From assembly GCA_963680875.1 (NCBI GenBank), contig OY804590.1:17606886-17670885 (forward strand): a DNA stretch of 64,000 nt, written 5' to 3'. A program made the translations under genes and the position numbers. Below the pieces are notes generated by a model. It saw only the letters and a program-made list of their open reading frames with translations. It was not told where the DNA came from and made no database searches. This document shows, in pieces, positions 45,410-56,119 of the stretch (position 1 is its first letter; the number at the start of each line of letters is the position of its first letter). Origin of the DNA: Bathymodiolus brooksi (lineage: Eukaryota; Mollusca; Bivalvia; Mytilida; Modiolidae).

Positions 45410-45672
45410 GAGGCCGTCGTGGCCGTAATCTTATTGTAGTTGGATTTATAACTACCTATGCAATCAGTATCTATCACCACTGATGTTGTGAGTTCGAATG
45501 TCTATCAGGGCGAGGTGTACAACATTATGTGATAAAGTTTGTCAGTGACTTGCGACAGGTCAGTGGTTTTCTCCGGATCTTCTGGTTTCCTCCACCAACA
45601 AACTGATCGCCACGATATAACTGAAATATTGTTGAAAGTGGTTTTAAGCACCATCAAGCAAATAAACAAACA
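45410..45672 (+). mobile_element. tRNA-derived SINE, full length
   Basis: ggaggccgtcgtggccgtaa, ttgtagttggatttataact, B box ttgtgagttcgaatgtct, agggcgaggtgtacaacatt, gataaagtttgtcagtgact, tgcgacaggtcagtggtttt, gccacgatataactgaaata and a caaataaacaaacaaa tail. The best-preserved copy in the window. Confidence 0.9.
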
Positions 45673-45844
45673 AAAACATTAAATATATTGAGACAACTGT
45701 GAAGCATGACAAGCGAGATGAGTATACCCGTGGATGCTATGCTAAGTGTGGTATGTTTTTGTTATCAAAATCCACGCATATTTATGACAGTCTACTGTTT
45801 GAATAGTTTGATTGTATGATAGTACATATTATCACAACAGGGAA

Positions 45845-46045
45845 AATCGTGGTTGTGATAGTATGGTAGGTGGATTTACTATCAAATCAGTGTCTATCAC
45901 AACTAACATTGTGACTTGGAATCACACGCATGGCGATGTGTGATAAACAGGTGTACTCCTGTTTCCTCCACCAATAAAACTAACCGCTACGATATAACTG
46001 AAATATTGTTGAAAGTGGCGTTAAACATCATAACCCTAACCATAT
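45845..46045 (+). mobile_element. tRNA-derived SINE, internally shortened
   Basis: Head aaatcgtggttgtgatagta, tggtaggtggatttac, degraded B box ttgtgacttggaatcac, then directly ctcctgtttcctccaccaat, aaaactaaccgctacgatat, aactgaaatattgttgaaag and tggcgttaaacatcataacc. About 60 bp of the central part is missing. Confidence 0.85.
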
Positions 46046-46207
46046 TTTTCAAGAGCAATTGCGAGTTCTCAATTTAATGTCATTAATACATGATTTAAAA
46101 ACATTGCTGAACTAAGTTTTGATTTGTTTTGAACGTTTGTGTAAATTTCTTAGTTTGTTTACTACTTGTAACAGTGTAGACCAAACTATCTATCTAACGG
46201 AAAGATA

Positions 46208-46715
46208 TTATGTTGACCATGATTTTACTGTATATGGCTGTATGTATATGCATGGTAGACGTATCATCACGGTTAGATTGTAAGGTTATACAGTATATTG
46301 GATATCTTGACTTTTTATTATTGCTTTTAACAAATTAATGAGGGATGCTTAAACGGTAATGTCAGAACGCTCTACAATTGTATAGTAGTAAGTAAACCCA
46401 TGACGGCTACCATCTACAACATTTGCTATGAAATAAGACATAGCGTGATTACGTCATAGCATAGTATGCATCTTATGTTGACCAGATGTATATGCACGGT
46501 AGACGTATCATCACGGTTATATTGTAGGGTCATCAAGTGTATTGGATATCTTGACTTTTTATTATTACTTTAGCAAATTAATGAGGGATGTTTAATTGGT
46601 AATGTCAGATCGCTCTACAATTATATAGTAGTAAGGTAACCAAGGATGGCTGTATCTACAACATTTATGATACAATAAGACATTGCGTGACTATGTCGTA
46701 GCATATTATACAGTC
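46208..46715. repeat. Tandem duplication, unit about 265 bp
   Basis: Copies at 46208-46473 and 46474-46715 share tatgcatggtagacgtatca/tatgcacggtagacgtatca, attggatatcttgacttttt, caaattaatgagggatg, taatgtcaga, cgctctacaatt, tagtagtaag and ctacaacattt. Divergence is roughly a tenth of positions by eye. No gene. Confidence 0.9.
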
Positions 46716-47145
46716 TTTACATAGTTCCGTTGGACGTTAAGGTCATATTAGCAACCGTGTTATGTGTTTCTTTAATATATAGGAGCATCATGGCGATATA
46801 TTTTTATGTAACGTCTAATACTACGGACAGTAAATAATCTAATTTGACAGAATATGTATATTAATGAATCATTCCTTATAGAACTTGTCACCAAGGATCC
46901 CTTTGGTGATATAAACAAGTCTTTCACTATTTTTAATTAACCCAACACGACCTATTAATACTGTCAAGCTGGAAGTAAGACTGCATTAATAGATTGCATA
47001 TTACAGATTCTGACAGAAATGTAATTATGTTGTAATAAATGTAACGACCCAGAAATACGTAAAAATGTTTCAAATGAAGAAAGCTTTTCATTTGAAAGAT
47101 TCCAACATGTTACTTTTAATCACGTTTTAAAATGCTAAAGAATAG
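46716..47145. other. Intergenic, nothing recognised
   Basis: AT-rich, no feature. Confidence 0.4.
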
Positions 47146-47250
47146 TCAGCGTTCTTTACAACATCGCTGTCCAGACATCCAGTTATATGCGACGGTTAGC
47201 GTTCTTTACAACATCGCTGACGAGAAACCAAGTGATATGTGACGGTTAGC
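47146..47250. repeat. Tandem duplication, unit about 60 bp
   Basis: agcgttctttacaacatcgc occurs twice, each followed by a gatatg/tatatgcgacggttagc stretch. Confidence 0.85.
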
Positions 47251-47734
47251 TTTTAACTCAAATGTTGAAACTTTTAAGATTTTTCTAATAGATTTTAGAA
47301 CTGTTCTGACGTAGTGGTATATTTTGATTTATTTCTTTTTTTTTTTCAATTATATTCTGTATATCCAATGGGATATGGTACATGGTCAAGTCATTTTTTT
47401 TTATTGCGGAAATGATAATTTACTATAAATGATACTTCTCAGGAATGTATATATGTGATATAATTATAAATCACATAATTTAATTGAGTTCCGTCCCGCT
47501 GTTGATCTTCGTAATTGTATATTATTAATGGTCCTGTGGACGTTAAAAAATGCATATGAACTTAGAAAAATGACACTATTTAATTGTATTTCATGGACTG
47601 TTAGTTATGCATGTAATAGAATTGTGCATTAATTTTATTTTTGATTATCATTCCTTGTTTTCTGTGATGTAGTAGAAAATGGTGCCTCGTTCAGAATTGA
47701 ACCACTTTAGTACAGTTTTATTGGTTGATTGCTG
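47251..47734. other. Intergenic, nothing recognised
   Basis: AT-rich with T-runs at about 47332-47346. Confidence 0.4.
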
Positions 47735-48005
47735 ACTAATCATTGTGAGTAAGTGGTATTTAGCGCCATGTGATCATATTTGCAGCTAAGTGATGGAGGG
47801 AACATGTTTCCTATCGATGAGGTGATGATGAAGTCCACTTTGTACTTGATCTTCACTGTTAGTTTGAATCTTATAATGCTAGCTCACTGTAGCTTATTTA
47901 GGATAAATTACCCTGATTCCTAGCCAATCAGTCTTTGCTCTTACTTATTAATGATGTGTAGGTAGCGGAGAAGCAACAATTACCAATTACATAGTTTTTG
48001 GTTTG
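47735..48005 (-). mobile_element. Second SINE family, minus, diverged copy
   Basis: gtgagtaagtggtatttagc, gatgaggtgatgatgaagtc, cactttgtacttgatcttca, atgctagctcactgtagc, gattcctagccaatcagtct, ttgctcttacttattaatga and gtagcggagaagcaaca. Same order as 32612-32900. The 5' head is absent. Confidence 0.75.
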
Positions 48006-48194
48006 ATGGGAAAACATTTTATTGCAATTAGCGCAATTTACGGAATTGGAAGTTACATATATTTTGCTATAATTAGGAATCTTGTCGTTCAAGCAAGATA
48101 ACACTAGAAGAAACGTAGCTAGAAATTATCTTGTGTGGGGACTAGAACGTAGATATCCTTCATTATACTCGACATATTATACTTACATTAAAAT

Positions 48195-48312
48195 AAGTTA
48201 CGTTGCGTCCAACACATATTGTGTTGTGTCTTTTTGTTTTGTTTTTCTTCGTTTTGCGTAGCCTATCTTGCCAACAGTTTCTCTGGATTGTCCATAATTT
48301 AGATGTTAAGTT
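48195..48312 (+). repeat. Dispersed retroelement tail, subfamily A
   Basis: cgtccaacacatattgtgtt, gtgtctttttgttttg, tcttcgttttgcgtagccta, gccaacagtttctctggatt, gtccataatt. A second partial A copy starts beyond the minisatellite at about 48760. Confidence 0.65.
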
Positions 48313-48354
48313 TTTGATGTCAATCGTATAGGCAATACGAAGCAGGAATCACAT

Positions 48355-48758
48355 AAATGGTGGTGCACAAGTGACATTGCAATATGGGATGGTGATCATG
48401 TGACATTACCATATAGGATGGTGATAACGTGACATTACCTTATAGGATGGTGATAACGTGACATTACCATATAGGATGGTGATAACGTGACATTACCTTA
48501 TAGGATGGTGATAACGATACATTACCATATAGGATGGTGATAACGTGACATTACCATATATGATGGTGATAACGAGACATTACCATATATGATGGTGATA
48601 ACGATACATTATCATATAGGAGAGGGGTAACGTGACATTACCTTATAGGATGGTGATAACGTGACATTACCTTATAGGATGGTGATAACGTGACATTACC
48701 ATATATGATGGTGATAACGAGACATTACCATATAGGATGGTAATAATGTGACATTACC
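48355..48758. repeat. 29-bp minisatellite, about 13 copies
   Basis: The unit is atataggatggtgataacgt followed by gacattacc, with cttatagg, atgatgg, agaggggtaa and gatacatt variants. Flanked on both sides by subfamily-A tail sequence. Confidence 0.95.
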
Positions 48759-48759
48759 C

Positions 48760-48845
48760 TATTGATTTTTTGTTTGCCAATGTCTGGATTCTTTATTCTT
48801 TATTGCGCCTTTGTGTTTCTCTAACATTTGTTCATCTCTAAATTG
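48760..48845 (+). repeat. Subfamily A tail, distal piece
   Basis: gatttttttgtttgccaatgt-type start followed by ctggattctttattctttat, tgcgcctttgtgtttctcta and acatttgttc. Confidence 0.5.
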
Positions 48846-49664
48846 TCCAAATCTAAAATCTTGCGGGGTAGCACTAAGCGGGTTTTCAACAAAACAGTCT
48901 TCAACTGGATAATTATTAAGGAATGGCAGAGCAAAGAGTTGAGTTAGATATCTTCTAATCCAGGTTTCAGTCTTACAGTAATTGGCTCTGACCAACTATC
49001 AGCAATTTCAACGGAAAATATTGGAACTAAATAATATTATAATTCAACAGAAATTCAACAATTTCATAAGAAAGGGACCGAACTATTTTACCGGAAAGGA
49101 AAATGACAATTATGCCAAGAGATTTAACTGTAAGATATAGCGGTCTAGTTCAATGAGCGGTAACCAAAATAATCAGTCTTACACTACAGCTTAATGGGCG
49201 GAATAAAAAAATACGTCTGGAATATCATGATAAAATTACAGATACTTACCAAAATGAATTGATTAAATTATTTATTGCAACAAGAAGTATGTTGCGCTCT
49301 GTTTGATGGTTGGTCATATTAAGAATAATGTGCTTGACTTTCAAATATATGTTCAATGTAAACAATGACACAAAATATCTAAGCTACTAGACAATATGTA
49401 TAAAAATGTGACAACCATCAAAGATGGGTAATACTACCCTCCATAGTATTGTGTAGATTGAGCACAAGCAAATTGTTTCTGTGTGAATGATACACAATAC
49501 CGCCCATCCACAACATACATGTACTTAATTGTAGTAGAGGCTCATGTTCTCACGCTACATCAAACTTAGTAATTCGGCCAATAGAAAGACTTAAAGGCTA
49601 ACTACTGTAGTCATATGGGAAAACTGTCAAAAAGCTAAATAAACAAAAACATACATTGTACATT
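48846..49664. other. Intergenic, nothing recognised
   Basis: AT-rich. The minus-strand open frame ending at 48759 runs into the A tail and is not credible. Confidence 0.4.
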
Positions 49665-49975
49665 TAAGTAACAGAGGCCTTTGTCCTCATGTTAACAAGT
49701 GACACTTTGAAAAGGGGGAAAGTAAGAGAAGCCCTTGTCTCCAAATTACTTTCCGAATTGACACAAAGGCATATACAATTAATAAAGCAAAATTTCATAA
49801 AACTAACTACTGGTATATGATGAAGCAACCTAAAAGTAACCTACATGTACTTAGCTCCTGTGAGCAACAGAGACTCTTGTCCCCATGTCGCTCAGCAACT
49901 TTTATAAAAGAGATTGCAAGAGAAACCCTTGTCTTTAAATTACTGCTCAATTGTGACACAATGGCTTACATGTAC
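49665..49975. repeat. Diverged tandem duplication, unit about 190 bp
   Basis: gtaacagaggcctttgtcct, aagagaagcccttgtctcca, aattactttccgaattgaca and caaaggc (49665-49780) resemble gagcaacagagactcttgtc, caagagaaacccttgtcttt, aaattactgctcaattgtga and cacaatggc (49858-49970). Confidence 0.6.
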
Positions 49976-50155
49976 CATACTGAAAACGGGGGTGGGGACC
50001 CTTAGGCCTACATCTTTAAATTTTCTATGTGAGGATACCAATGTATTTTTGGATGCCATCTTCCCATTTTTTGATTTTTTTTCTTCTGATATTCCCATAG
50101 CTAATGCAGTGGTAACCGCCCCAATACGAAAACTATGAGTTTATAGTTTCTCCAG

Positions 50156-50383
50156 CTTAAACCTATATATTTAAAAGACAGTTGGAGTTGTTGTGTAAAA
50201 GAATGTCGAGAAATTGGTGAATTGTCCGTAAAGAAGAACAGAGGCTGGGGTTTGCTTGTGTTTAATTTATCACCCCCGGAAGCTGTATATATTCCAATAA
50301 CGATTTCACCGGAGACAGATTTTCTTATAATAAATTTTGCTGGATCATTAGAGTTAGAAGATGTTTTCGTTTACTATGTTTAA
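50156..50383 (+). CDS. Possible 3' terminal exon, unknown protein
   Basis: A frame without ATG opens directly after a splice-acceptor-like tttctccag (AG at 50154-50155) and runs 75 codons to TAA at 50381-50383. An AATAAA follows at 50431-50436. The encoded piece has mixed, protein-like composition, with two Cys near residues 13-14 and one at 18, and contains FNLSPPEAVYIPITISPETD and a LELEDVFVYYV end. No family is recognised and no upstream exon was found. The stop, polyadenylation signal and acceptor are consistent with a last exon, but chance cannot be excluded. Confidence 0.3.
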   Translation, partial: LKPIYLKDSWSCCVKECREIGELSVKKNRGWGLLVFNLSPPEAVYIPITISPETDFLIINFAGSLELEDVFVYYV

Positions 50384-50439
50384 ATTGACTTATTTGAATT
50401 TCAACTGCACAGGGTAAAGTGGATTTCTCAAATAAAATA

Positions 50440-51295
50440 GAAATTTAATATTGTTCATTCACAAACAATTTCCGAATGGTGGTTGTGGTCCTGTTATTTC
50501 TCCTATGCGTAAAAATGCATGAAATGCTAAAAGATACATAGCTCTTAACATACACCTTATTTCTGACCTAAATCTTGTGAATCAACTTTAATCTCTTTCA
50601 AGCTCCTTCTTCTGTGGCTGTCAGTCAATAAACTAAAGCTTTACATTAGATAGATATGTATTTACTTATCTATTTGCATATCAATGGCTTATATCTACAG
50701 CCACAACAAAATACAACAAAATACCAAACAAAAACCAAAACAAACAGACAAAAAACACACAACAAAAAACTCATTGGCGTTAATAAAATCTGACTGTTCC
50801 ATATGCCTTTATTGTCAATGTATTGTCTTTTACATGTATATATCTGATAACGACTGTCACTGCATGATCATAGCCAGTGTACAATTGGACATTTTTTTTA
50901 TAGATAAGGCATTGCTTAAGCAGTTGCATAATCTGATATACTGGGTTAATTTCATATATTGTACTGAAAACGCCATAGGTTATTAAAAATAGGTTTTCAG
51001 AGACAGCAATTAGTATCTGCTGTTGCAATCAGAAACAAAATATATAGTCCTGTATTGGAAATGTATATAATATGGCGGGGTGAAGGCGTTATTGAGATCT
51101 CAGTCCATATTCTTTGTTAGTGGATTATCAAAGGTAAAAAAATAATACATACATATAGACTACTTCCGCCATATGGTTTGTAGTTAATGATTTAGTACTG
51201 ACTCCAACACTTCTCAAAATTCATCAATAGTGGATAATTTTGGTATCTCTCCCCATTCAATAAAACAAATATTCGCAAATTAGAGTTACAGTGCG
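50440..51295. other. Intergenic; low-complexity stretch
   Basis: An A/C-rich run (acaaaatacaacaaaatacc) at 50702-50775. Overlapping opposite-strand open frames around 50684-51028 have no family signature. Confidence 0.4.
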
Positions 51296-51530
51296 GAATT
51301 CAAACATTAAACACCAAAGCCGGAATAAATGGCTTCCAAAACTTTTAAAAGTATTTGGCTTTCCAACCTTCCGACTTTGACCATACCCGATGAAGGTTAA
51401 TCTAGAAACACGTCGTGCGCACTAAATTTGATATCCACGTTTTCATTACTATCACTGGGCGATACCTCTGATGGTGCTATATTAGTCCCCGAGGGTATCA
51501 TCCACCCAGTAATAAGAGTTTCGACACTGA
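51296..51530 (+). repeat. Dispersed repeat D, long copy
   Basis: acattaaacaccaaagccgg, aatggcttccaaaactttta, acccgatgaaggttaatcta, gaaacacgtcgtgcgcacta, actatcactgggcgatacct and gagggtatcatccacccagt. The most complete D copy. Confidence 0.65.
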
Positions 51531-51654
51531 CATGGTTTATTAGATATATTTGTTATTGAAAATTACAGTTCCTAAATCATGTAATTATTATTAAAACCAA
51601 TGTTCTCCTCCCTCAGACATAGACGATCTTAGTCGATGTTGGCAATACTGTTTA

Positions 51655-51790
51655 AGACCTTTTGGTTTACTTGTTCCCAAAACTATTAAAATAATTTGGC
51701 TTTCCAACGTTTCGGCTTTGAACATACCTGATGAAGGTTAGCCCAGAAACGCGTAGTGCGCACTTAATATGATACCTACGTTTCTATGAC
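51655..51790 (+). repeat. Dispersed repeat D, second copy
   Basis: aatttggctttccaacgttt, cggctttgaacatacctgat, gaaggttagcccagaaacgc, gtagtgcgcacttaatatga and tacctacgtttc. It ends about 70 bp before the Penelope-like element starts. Confidence 0.65.
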
Positions 51791-51859
51791 ATGATGCCAT
51801 TAGCTTAGGCATTCATCACAAATAAGTCATTTCTAAAATTTCACCATATCATAAGGGTC

Positions 51860-53540
51860 ATTCCGTCCCTATAATCTTGTATGCATATAGCATACCTATT
51901 GCACCAAAATATTTAACTACATGAAGGTCTTGCATGATCTCAATATTGTCAAATTCAAGTACAAACCTCCAAAGTTCCCCATTCACATGTAATCCGGATG
52001 GCCACATTATAACTGGTGACCATAACATTATGAACAACACCTCTCTACGAGATGTGTTCACCAAAGGGTCAATATATTGTGAGCCTAAATCCATAAACTG
52101 GAAACATAACTTTAAAATTTTAATGGATTCCGTGGACGATTATGCCAGACAATGAGCAAAACGTGAAAAGGAGAACTTAGATAATCTTTCCGGTTGAGTG
52201 TAGAGTGTAATGTCGCTGATACAAACTAGAATTTAAAAACTCAATGGGTCTACATCAATATGTAAAGACCTAATTGTTGCTAAACACTTGTCTATTCTCC
52301 TTGATAAATATGATATTATCTGCGACAAGATCCTAAATTATGAAAATGTATTCTATCATCGGTCAAAACCGGTCTTCAGAAATACTGTGACACTAGGTAC
52401 TCAAGTGTTGATGTGCATCATATGTGGATTCTGAAGAACTCCAAAGATCTGTTAGAGTACGTTCTCCTTCTGCAATACCATTGCACTATTTGACAACTCT
52501 ACCCTCTAAACAACTATTCCCAACTGAAAGACAGGTTAAAGGAGTTGGTCCAACTGTGAGACAGGTTAAAGGAGTTGGTCCAACTGTGTTTCATGAAAAA
52601 AAGAATGGCCAACGTTGAAGCACATACCTTGTGCTAGGATTGGACATATTTAATTTAATCAAGAAAAAAAATATACACTGATTCTACCAAAAGGTTCGGT
52701 AAAACTGATGTCATCCACATGCTCAAATTTGATTGACAAAATATTTGCTATGTTTGGTGGACGTGGTTTTCAACAGACACCATACATGTTGGTACAAACT
52801 GTGCTCCTCTTCTCGCCAATGAGTTCCTGTATTCGCATGAGGCAGGCTTCATACAGGGGCTTCACAAGAAAAACGAAAAGAAGCTAACCCGATCTTTCAA
52901 TTTCACGTTCAGCTATTAACAAATACGACGGATACATATAAGCCTGCTTCATACCTTGACCTACACGTCGAATTTGACAGTGAGGGGCGATCAAGAACGA
53001 AACTTTACGACAAAAGATATTATTTAAATTTTCCCGTTGTGAATTCCATTTATATGTAGCAACATTCCAGCAGCACCTGCATATAGAGTATATATCTCTC
53101 AGGATATCTGGAATTCTATTATAGAGGGTTCCTGCTAACAAGGAAGCTAATGAACCAAGGCTTATCACTTCGAACATGTCATAGCTTGGTTGACCATTAT
53201 GGAATATCTGTGTCACAAATGACCAAGGATATATTCCACTTGTCGTAAACACTTCCCGATCCTTTCCTCATTCATAACTGTTCACCGGGTTTGTAACTAT
53301 ATTAACACGACGGGTGTCACCAGTGGCACAGGAACTGCTTACACTTCCGGAGCACCTGAGTTCACCCCCATTGCTTAGTAGGGTTCGTGTAACTTGATCT
53401 TAAGCTTTATGTGTATGTTTTGTAGATTGGTGTTTGTCCTTTTTTGCTTTTTCTTTCGGTCATTGCGTTGCCTGTTCTTTTTCGATATACGGATTCTGAT
53501 TACCCCTTTGATATCTTCAAACTCTTATTGGCATAGAGAT
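51860..53540 (+). pseudogene. Penelope-like element, near full span, degraded
   Basis: Successive pieces in several frames follow the order of a Penelope-like reverse transcriptase. The N-terminal part has FNYMKVLHDLNIVKFKYKPP (from about 51911), then DGHIITGDHNI and KSINWKHNFKILMDSVDDYA to a stop near 52155. The RT core has ILKNSKDLLEYVRSP (52430-52475), a gap, IHMLKFLIDKIFAMFGG, then TNCAPLL and FIQGLHKKNEKKLTRSFNF near 52795-52910. The YIDD-bearing segment is deleted at about 52917. The C-terminal part has ISVSQMTKDIFHLS (53203-53244). The subfamily-B tail follows to 53540. Numerous stops, frameshifts and a deletion make it non-functional. No GIY-YIG nuclease is visible after the RT. Similarity was recognised from memory of the family, not by search. 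Confidence 0.85.
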
Positions 53541-54584
53541 ACGACCGGTATTCTATGGCCTTTGAAGATAAATGTTATGTTTGGGATTCTATCTCTAATT
53601 TGCATATCACGGAGCATATATGTTTGACGTTTTGCCCATTGTCTATCATAATCCTCGACAGAATCCATGCAATCCGTGTTAATATGTGAAAAACTTGGTT
53701 GAATATGCGTAGCATTGGTGTACGAAATTAATCCAACATAATATGGAGTCGTCGTGGTCGTGAACGTATGATACAGTTCAAGTACTTTTCTTTGTGGGCA
53801 TCAATGTTCGTGGATTCGTATAAACGTGGATTTTGTGTTTGTACCCAAAATGAAATTTGTGGATTTTATATTTTCAACATAATATATTTAAGCTTCATTT
53901 TGACAGTTGTAGAAAATTTCGACATTTGAAAACTTAGCAGAATTTATTTTATCGAATGTGAACAGAAACAAAAATCTACTGAAATTACGTTAAATATTAG
54001 CACGTAGCAATTTCCTTTAATATGTATTAAATTCATGTTTATGCCTTACAAATATTTACTCGCTGTCGTGTCACAACATTAATCCTGTCCCAGAGGCAAA
54101 TGTACAGTTAACTTATGGATAATTGATCATTAATTATTTAAGGAGCGGTGATAAAATATGTTTATTGAAGCAAGGATATTATACTTTAATTGAAAAAAGG
54201 TCTATGCAAGACTTAGACGCGTGTCACCATCAGTGTATGGTTTGGAAGTAAATTCGATTTCTATATCCGAAAGTTGTTCAAACCTATTTACATATAAACA
54301 TTTCCGTTGTTTTTACACATGCATTCACAATCAAATAATGCACAACATGTTCACGTGGATTATAACCTATTAAAAGGAATGCTTGTACTTATTTCATCAT
54401 TAAAATTGTCAATTGGACCCTATGTAGCTGGTCCAGAAAGACGAGGTCACGCGAGGACAGCATTTGTCAATATATCGATGTCGAGTTGACTCCCAAGATT
54501 CATTGTTCGTTGAATCCTTAATTTCATGGAAAAGCCTACCTACGAAAACCACGAAAATTGGTACCCAACGAATAAAAGTGATTT
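53541..54584. other. Intergenic, SINE head scrap
   Basis: tatggagtcgtcgtggtcgt at 53743 is the head of a SINE with the rest missing. The remainder is AT-rich with no gene. The small plus frame at 54307-54489 has no family signature. Confidence 0.45.
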
Positions 54585-54786
54585 CACAGTAGCTGAATTT
54601 ACAACTATCTATGCAATCACCACTAAGCTTGTGAGATCAAATCACGTTCATAGTGAGATATACTCAATGCAACACTATGTGATAAAATTTGTCAGTGATT
54701 TGCGACAGGTCGGTGCTTTTCACCGGGTAATCCGGCTTCCTCCATCAATAAAACTGATCACCTCCATATAACTGAAATATTGTTGA
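54585..54786 (+). mobile_element. tRNA-derived SINE (+), arm of inverted pair
   Basis: agctgaatttacaactatct, atgcaatcaccactaagctt, atactcaatgcaacactatg, gataaaatttgtcagtgatt, tgcgacaggtcggtgctttt, cctccatcaataaaactgat and catataactgaaatattgtt. Its 3' end breaks at gataatg. Confidence 0.8.
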
Positions 54787-54905
54787 TAATGTTGTATCGA
54801 GTACAACTTGCCATGCACGATGTTCGAACTCACAACTTTAGTGGTGACATCAACTGATTGTACCTGCAAATGTAAATTAACTACCATAGGACCACGACGG
54901 CCACT
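54787..54905 (-). mobile_element. tRNA-derived SINE (-), arm of inverted pair
   Basis: gttgtatcgagtacaacttg, cacgatgttcgaactcacaa (reversed B box), ctttagtggtgacatcaact, ttaactaccataggaccacg and acggccact. It pairs with the head of the preceding plus copy, giving a stem of about 110 bp. Confidence 0.8.
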
Positions 54906-55221
54906 TAATATAAATAGACATTTTTAACGTTGCAAGTCCACAGAAATCTCCACCAAAAATAGTAACTGGAACTAAACTTATTATATCAATGCAATGACTA
55001 ATGTGCTGTAAATTAGGTGAGTGGGTTTAGATTCAAAAGATTCGAAATAAAATACATAAAAAGTATATCATTGTTAATATTGTTTACTAGTATGTTTTGA
55101 TGAAGGCTGAACCTTATGTAATATAGCATGGTTCACAACATTTTGTAATTAAGATATATAAGATAATTGAAAATAAATTTTACTGATATTTCTTTAATTG
55201 TTATTGTACCCATCATCTAAT

Positions 55222-55439
55222 CTATGGGTGCCCATGCTTGCAGTGTTTTGGTGGAGGTGTTGTTGGAGATGTTGTTGGAGGTGGAGATGTTGTTGGAGGT
55301 GGAGGTGTTGTTGGATGTGTTGTTGCCTCATTACACTCTCCTTCAATGTTCCCATTGTCTTCACAAGTAATTGGTTCCGATGCTGTAATTCCAGGTGTAC
55401 AACCCACTGGAATATTGCATTCAGGTCGTGTTTGATTTT
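55222..55439 (-). CDS. Terminal exon of Cys/mucin-like secreted protein
   Basis: On the minus strand a canonical acceptor (aacaatttacag) ends at 55440. The exon starts at 55439 and, after two bases completing a split codon, encodes 71 residues to TAG at 55222-55224. It has a Cys-containing part (ECNIPVGCTPGI, ITCEDNGNIEGEC), then a Thr/Pro stretch of PTTPPPPTTSPPPTTSP type that would be O-glycosylated, then a KHCKHGHP end. An NQT glycosylation sequon is at the start. An ATTAAA on the minus strand (plus 55193-55198) could be the polyadenylation signal. This looks like the C-terminus of an extracellular or matrix protein. Phase fits the microexon at 56120-56137. Upstream exons, start and family are unknown. 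The plus-strand Gly/Trp-rich frames here are shadows. Confidence 0.5.
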
Positions 55440-55519
55440 CTGTAAATTGTTAAGAACCAATGACAGATTTGTATACAATACATTATCTAATATTATGATC
55501 AGACAGCCGTCGTCAACAA

Positions 55520-55575
55520 TTTTGTTTGTTTTTTGTTTGTTTGTTTGCTTTTTTGTTTGTTTTTATATTTTGTTT
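55520..55575. repeat. GTTT microsatellite
   Basis: Imperfect run of tttg/tttt units. Confidence 0.9.
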
Positions 55576-56119
55576 TTCTTAAACAATTCAAATTATGTCA
55601 AAACAAACATGTTTTGTATCATGATTAACATTGTTTATCAGTATACTTTGATATATAATATATGTATAATCTAGAATATTGTTGTGTGAATCATGTTTAT
55701 ACTTTTCCTGTTAAATACATACAGATTGTAATTTACCATTACAATACAGAATTTCACATATATTATATAATATTATTGTAAAATAATGTTTTAAGCGGCA
55801 TACTCGTATAGTCGTAAATAGTTATATTGATAACGTTTTAGAACCACCAAATGCACTTTCTTGACTCGGATCGGTGTGATGAAATATTGATTAAAAACAA
55901 TTGGTGTATTATCTTGCAAATATGGAAGTCAGAAAATGCATGATTCGACAAAAGTTCTATGTTTGGAAATGATAATAGAAATCATGATTCGCATTGGTTC
56001 TCTGTCTCTCTTTGAAAACGTTGAAATTAGAAAAGATATACTTCCGTTATTTTGTCTTGCAAGAATCAAATATGCATCATGATATGTATATGATATCTAC
56101 ATAATTATTTCATACTTAC

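Noticed and set aside
55198..55674. Plus-strand Trp/Cys-rich and Gly/Val-rich frames
   Set aside because: They are the complement of the Thr/Pro-coding stretch on minus, which has better exon borders and stop context.
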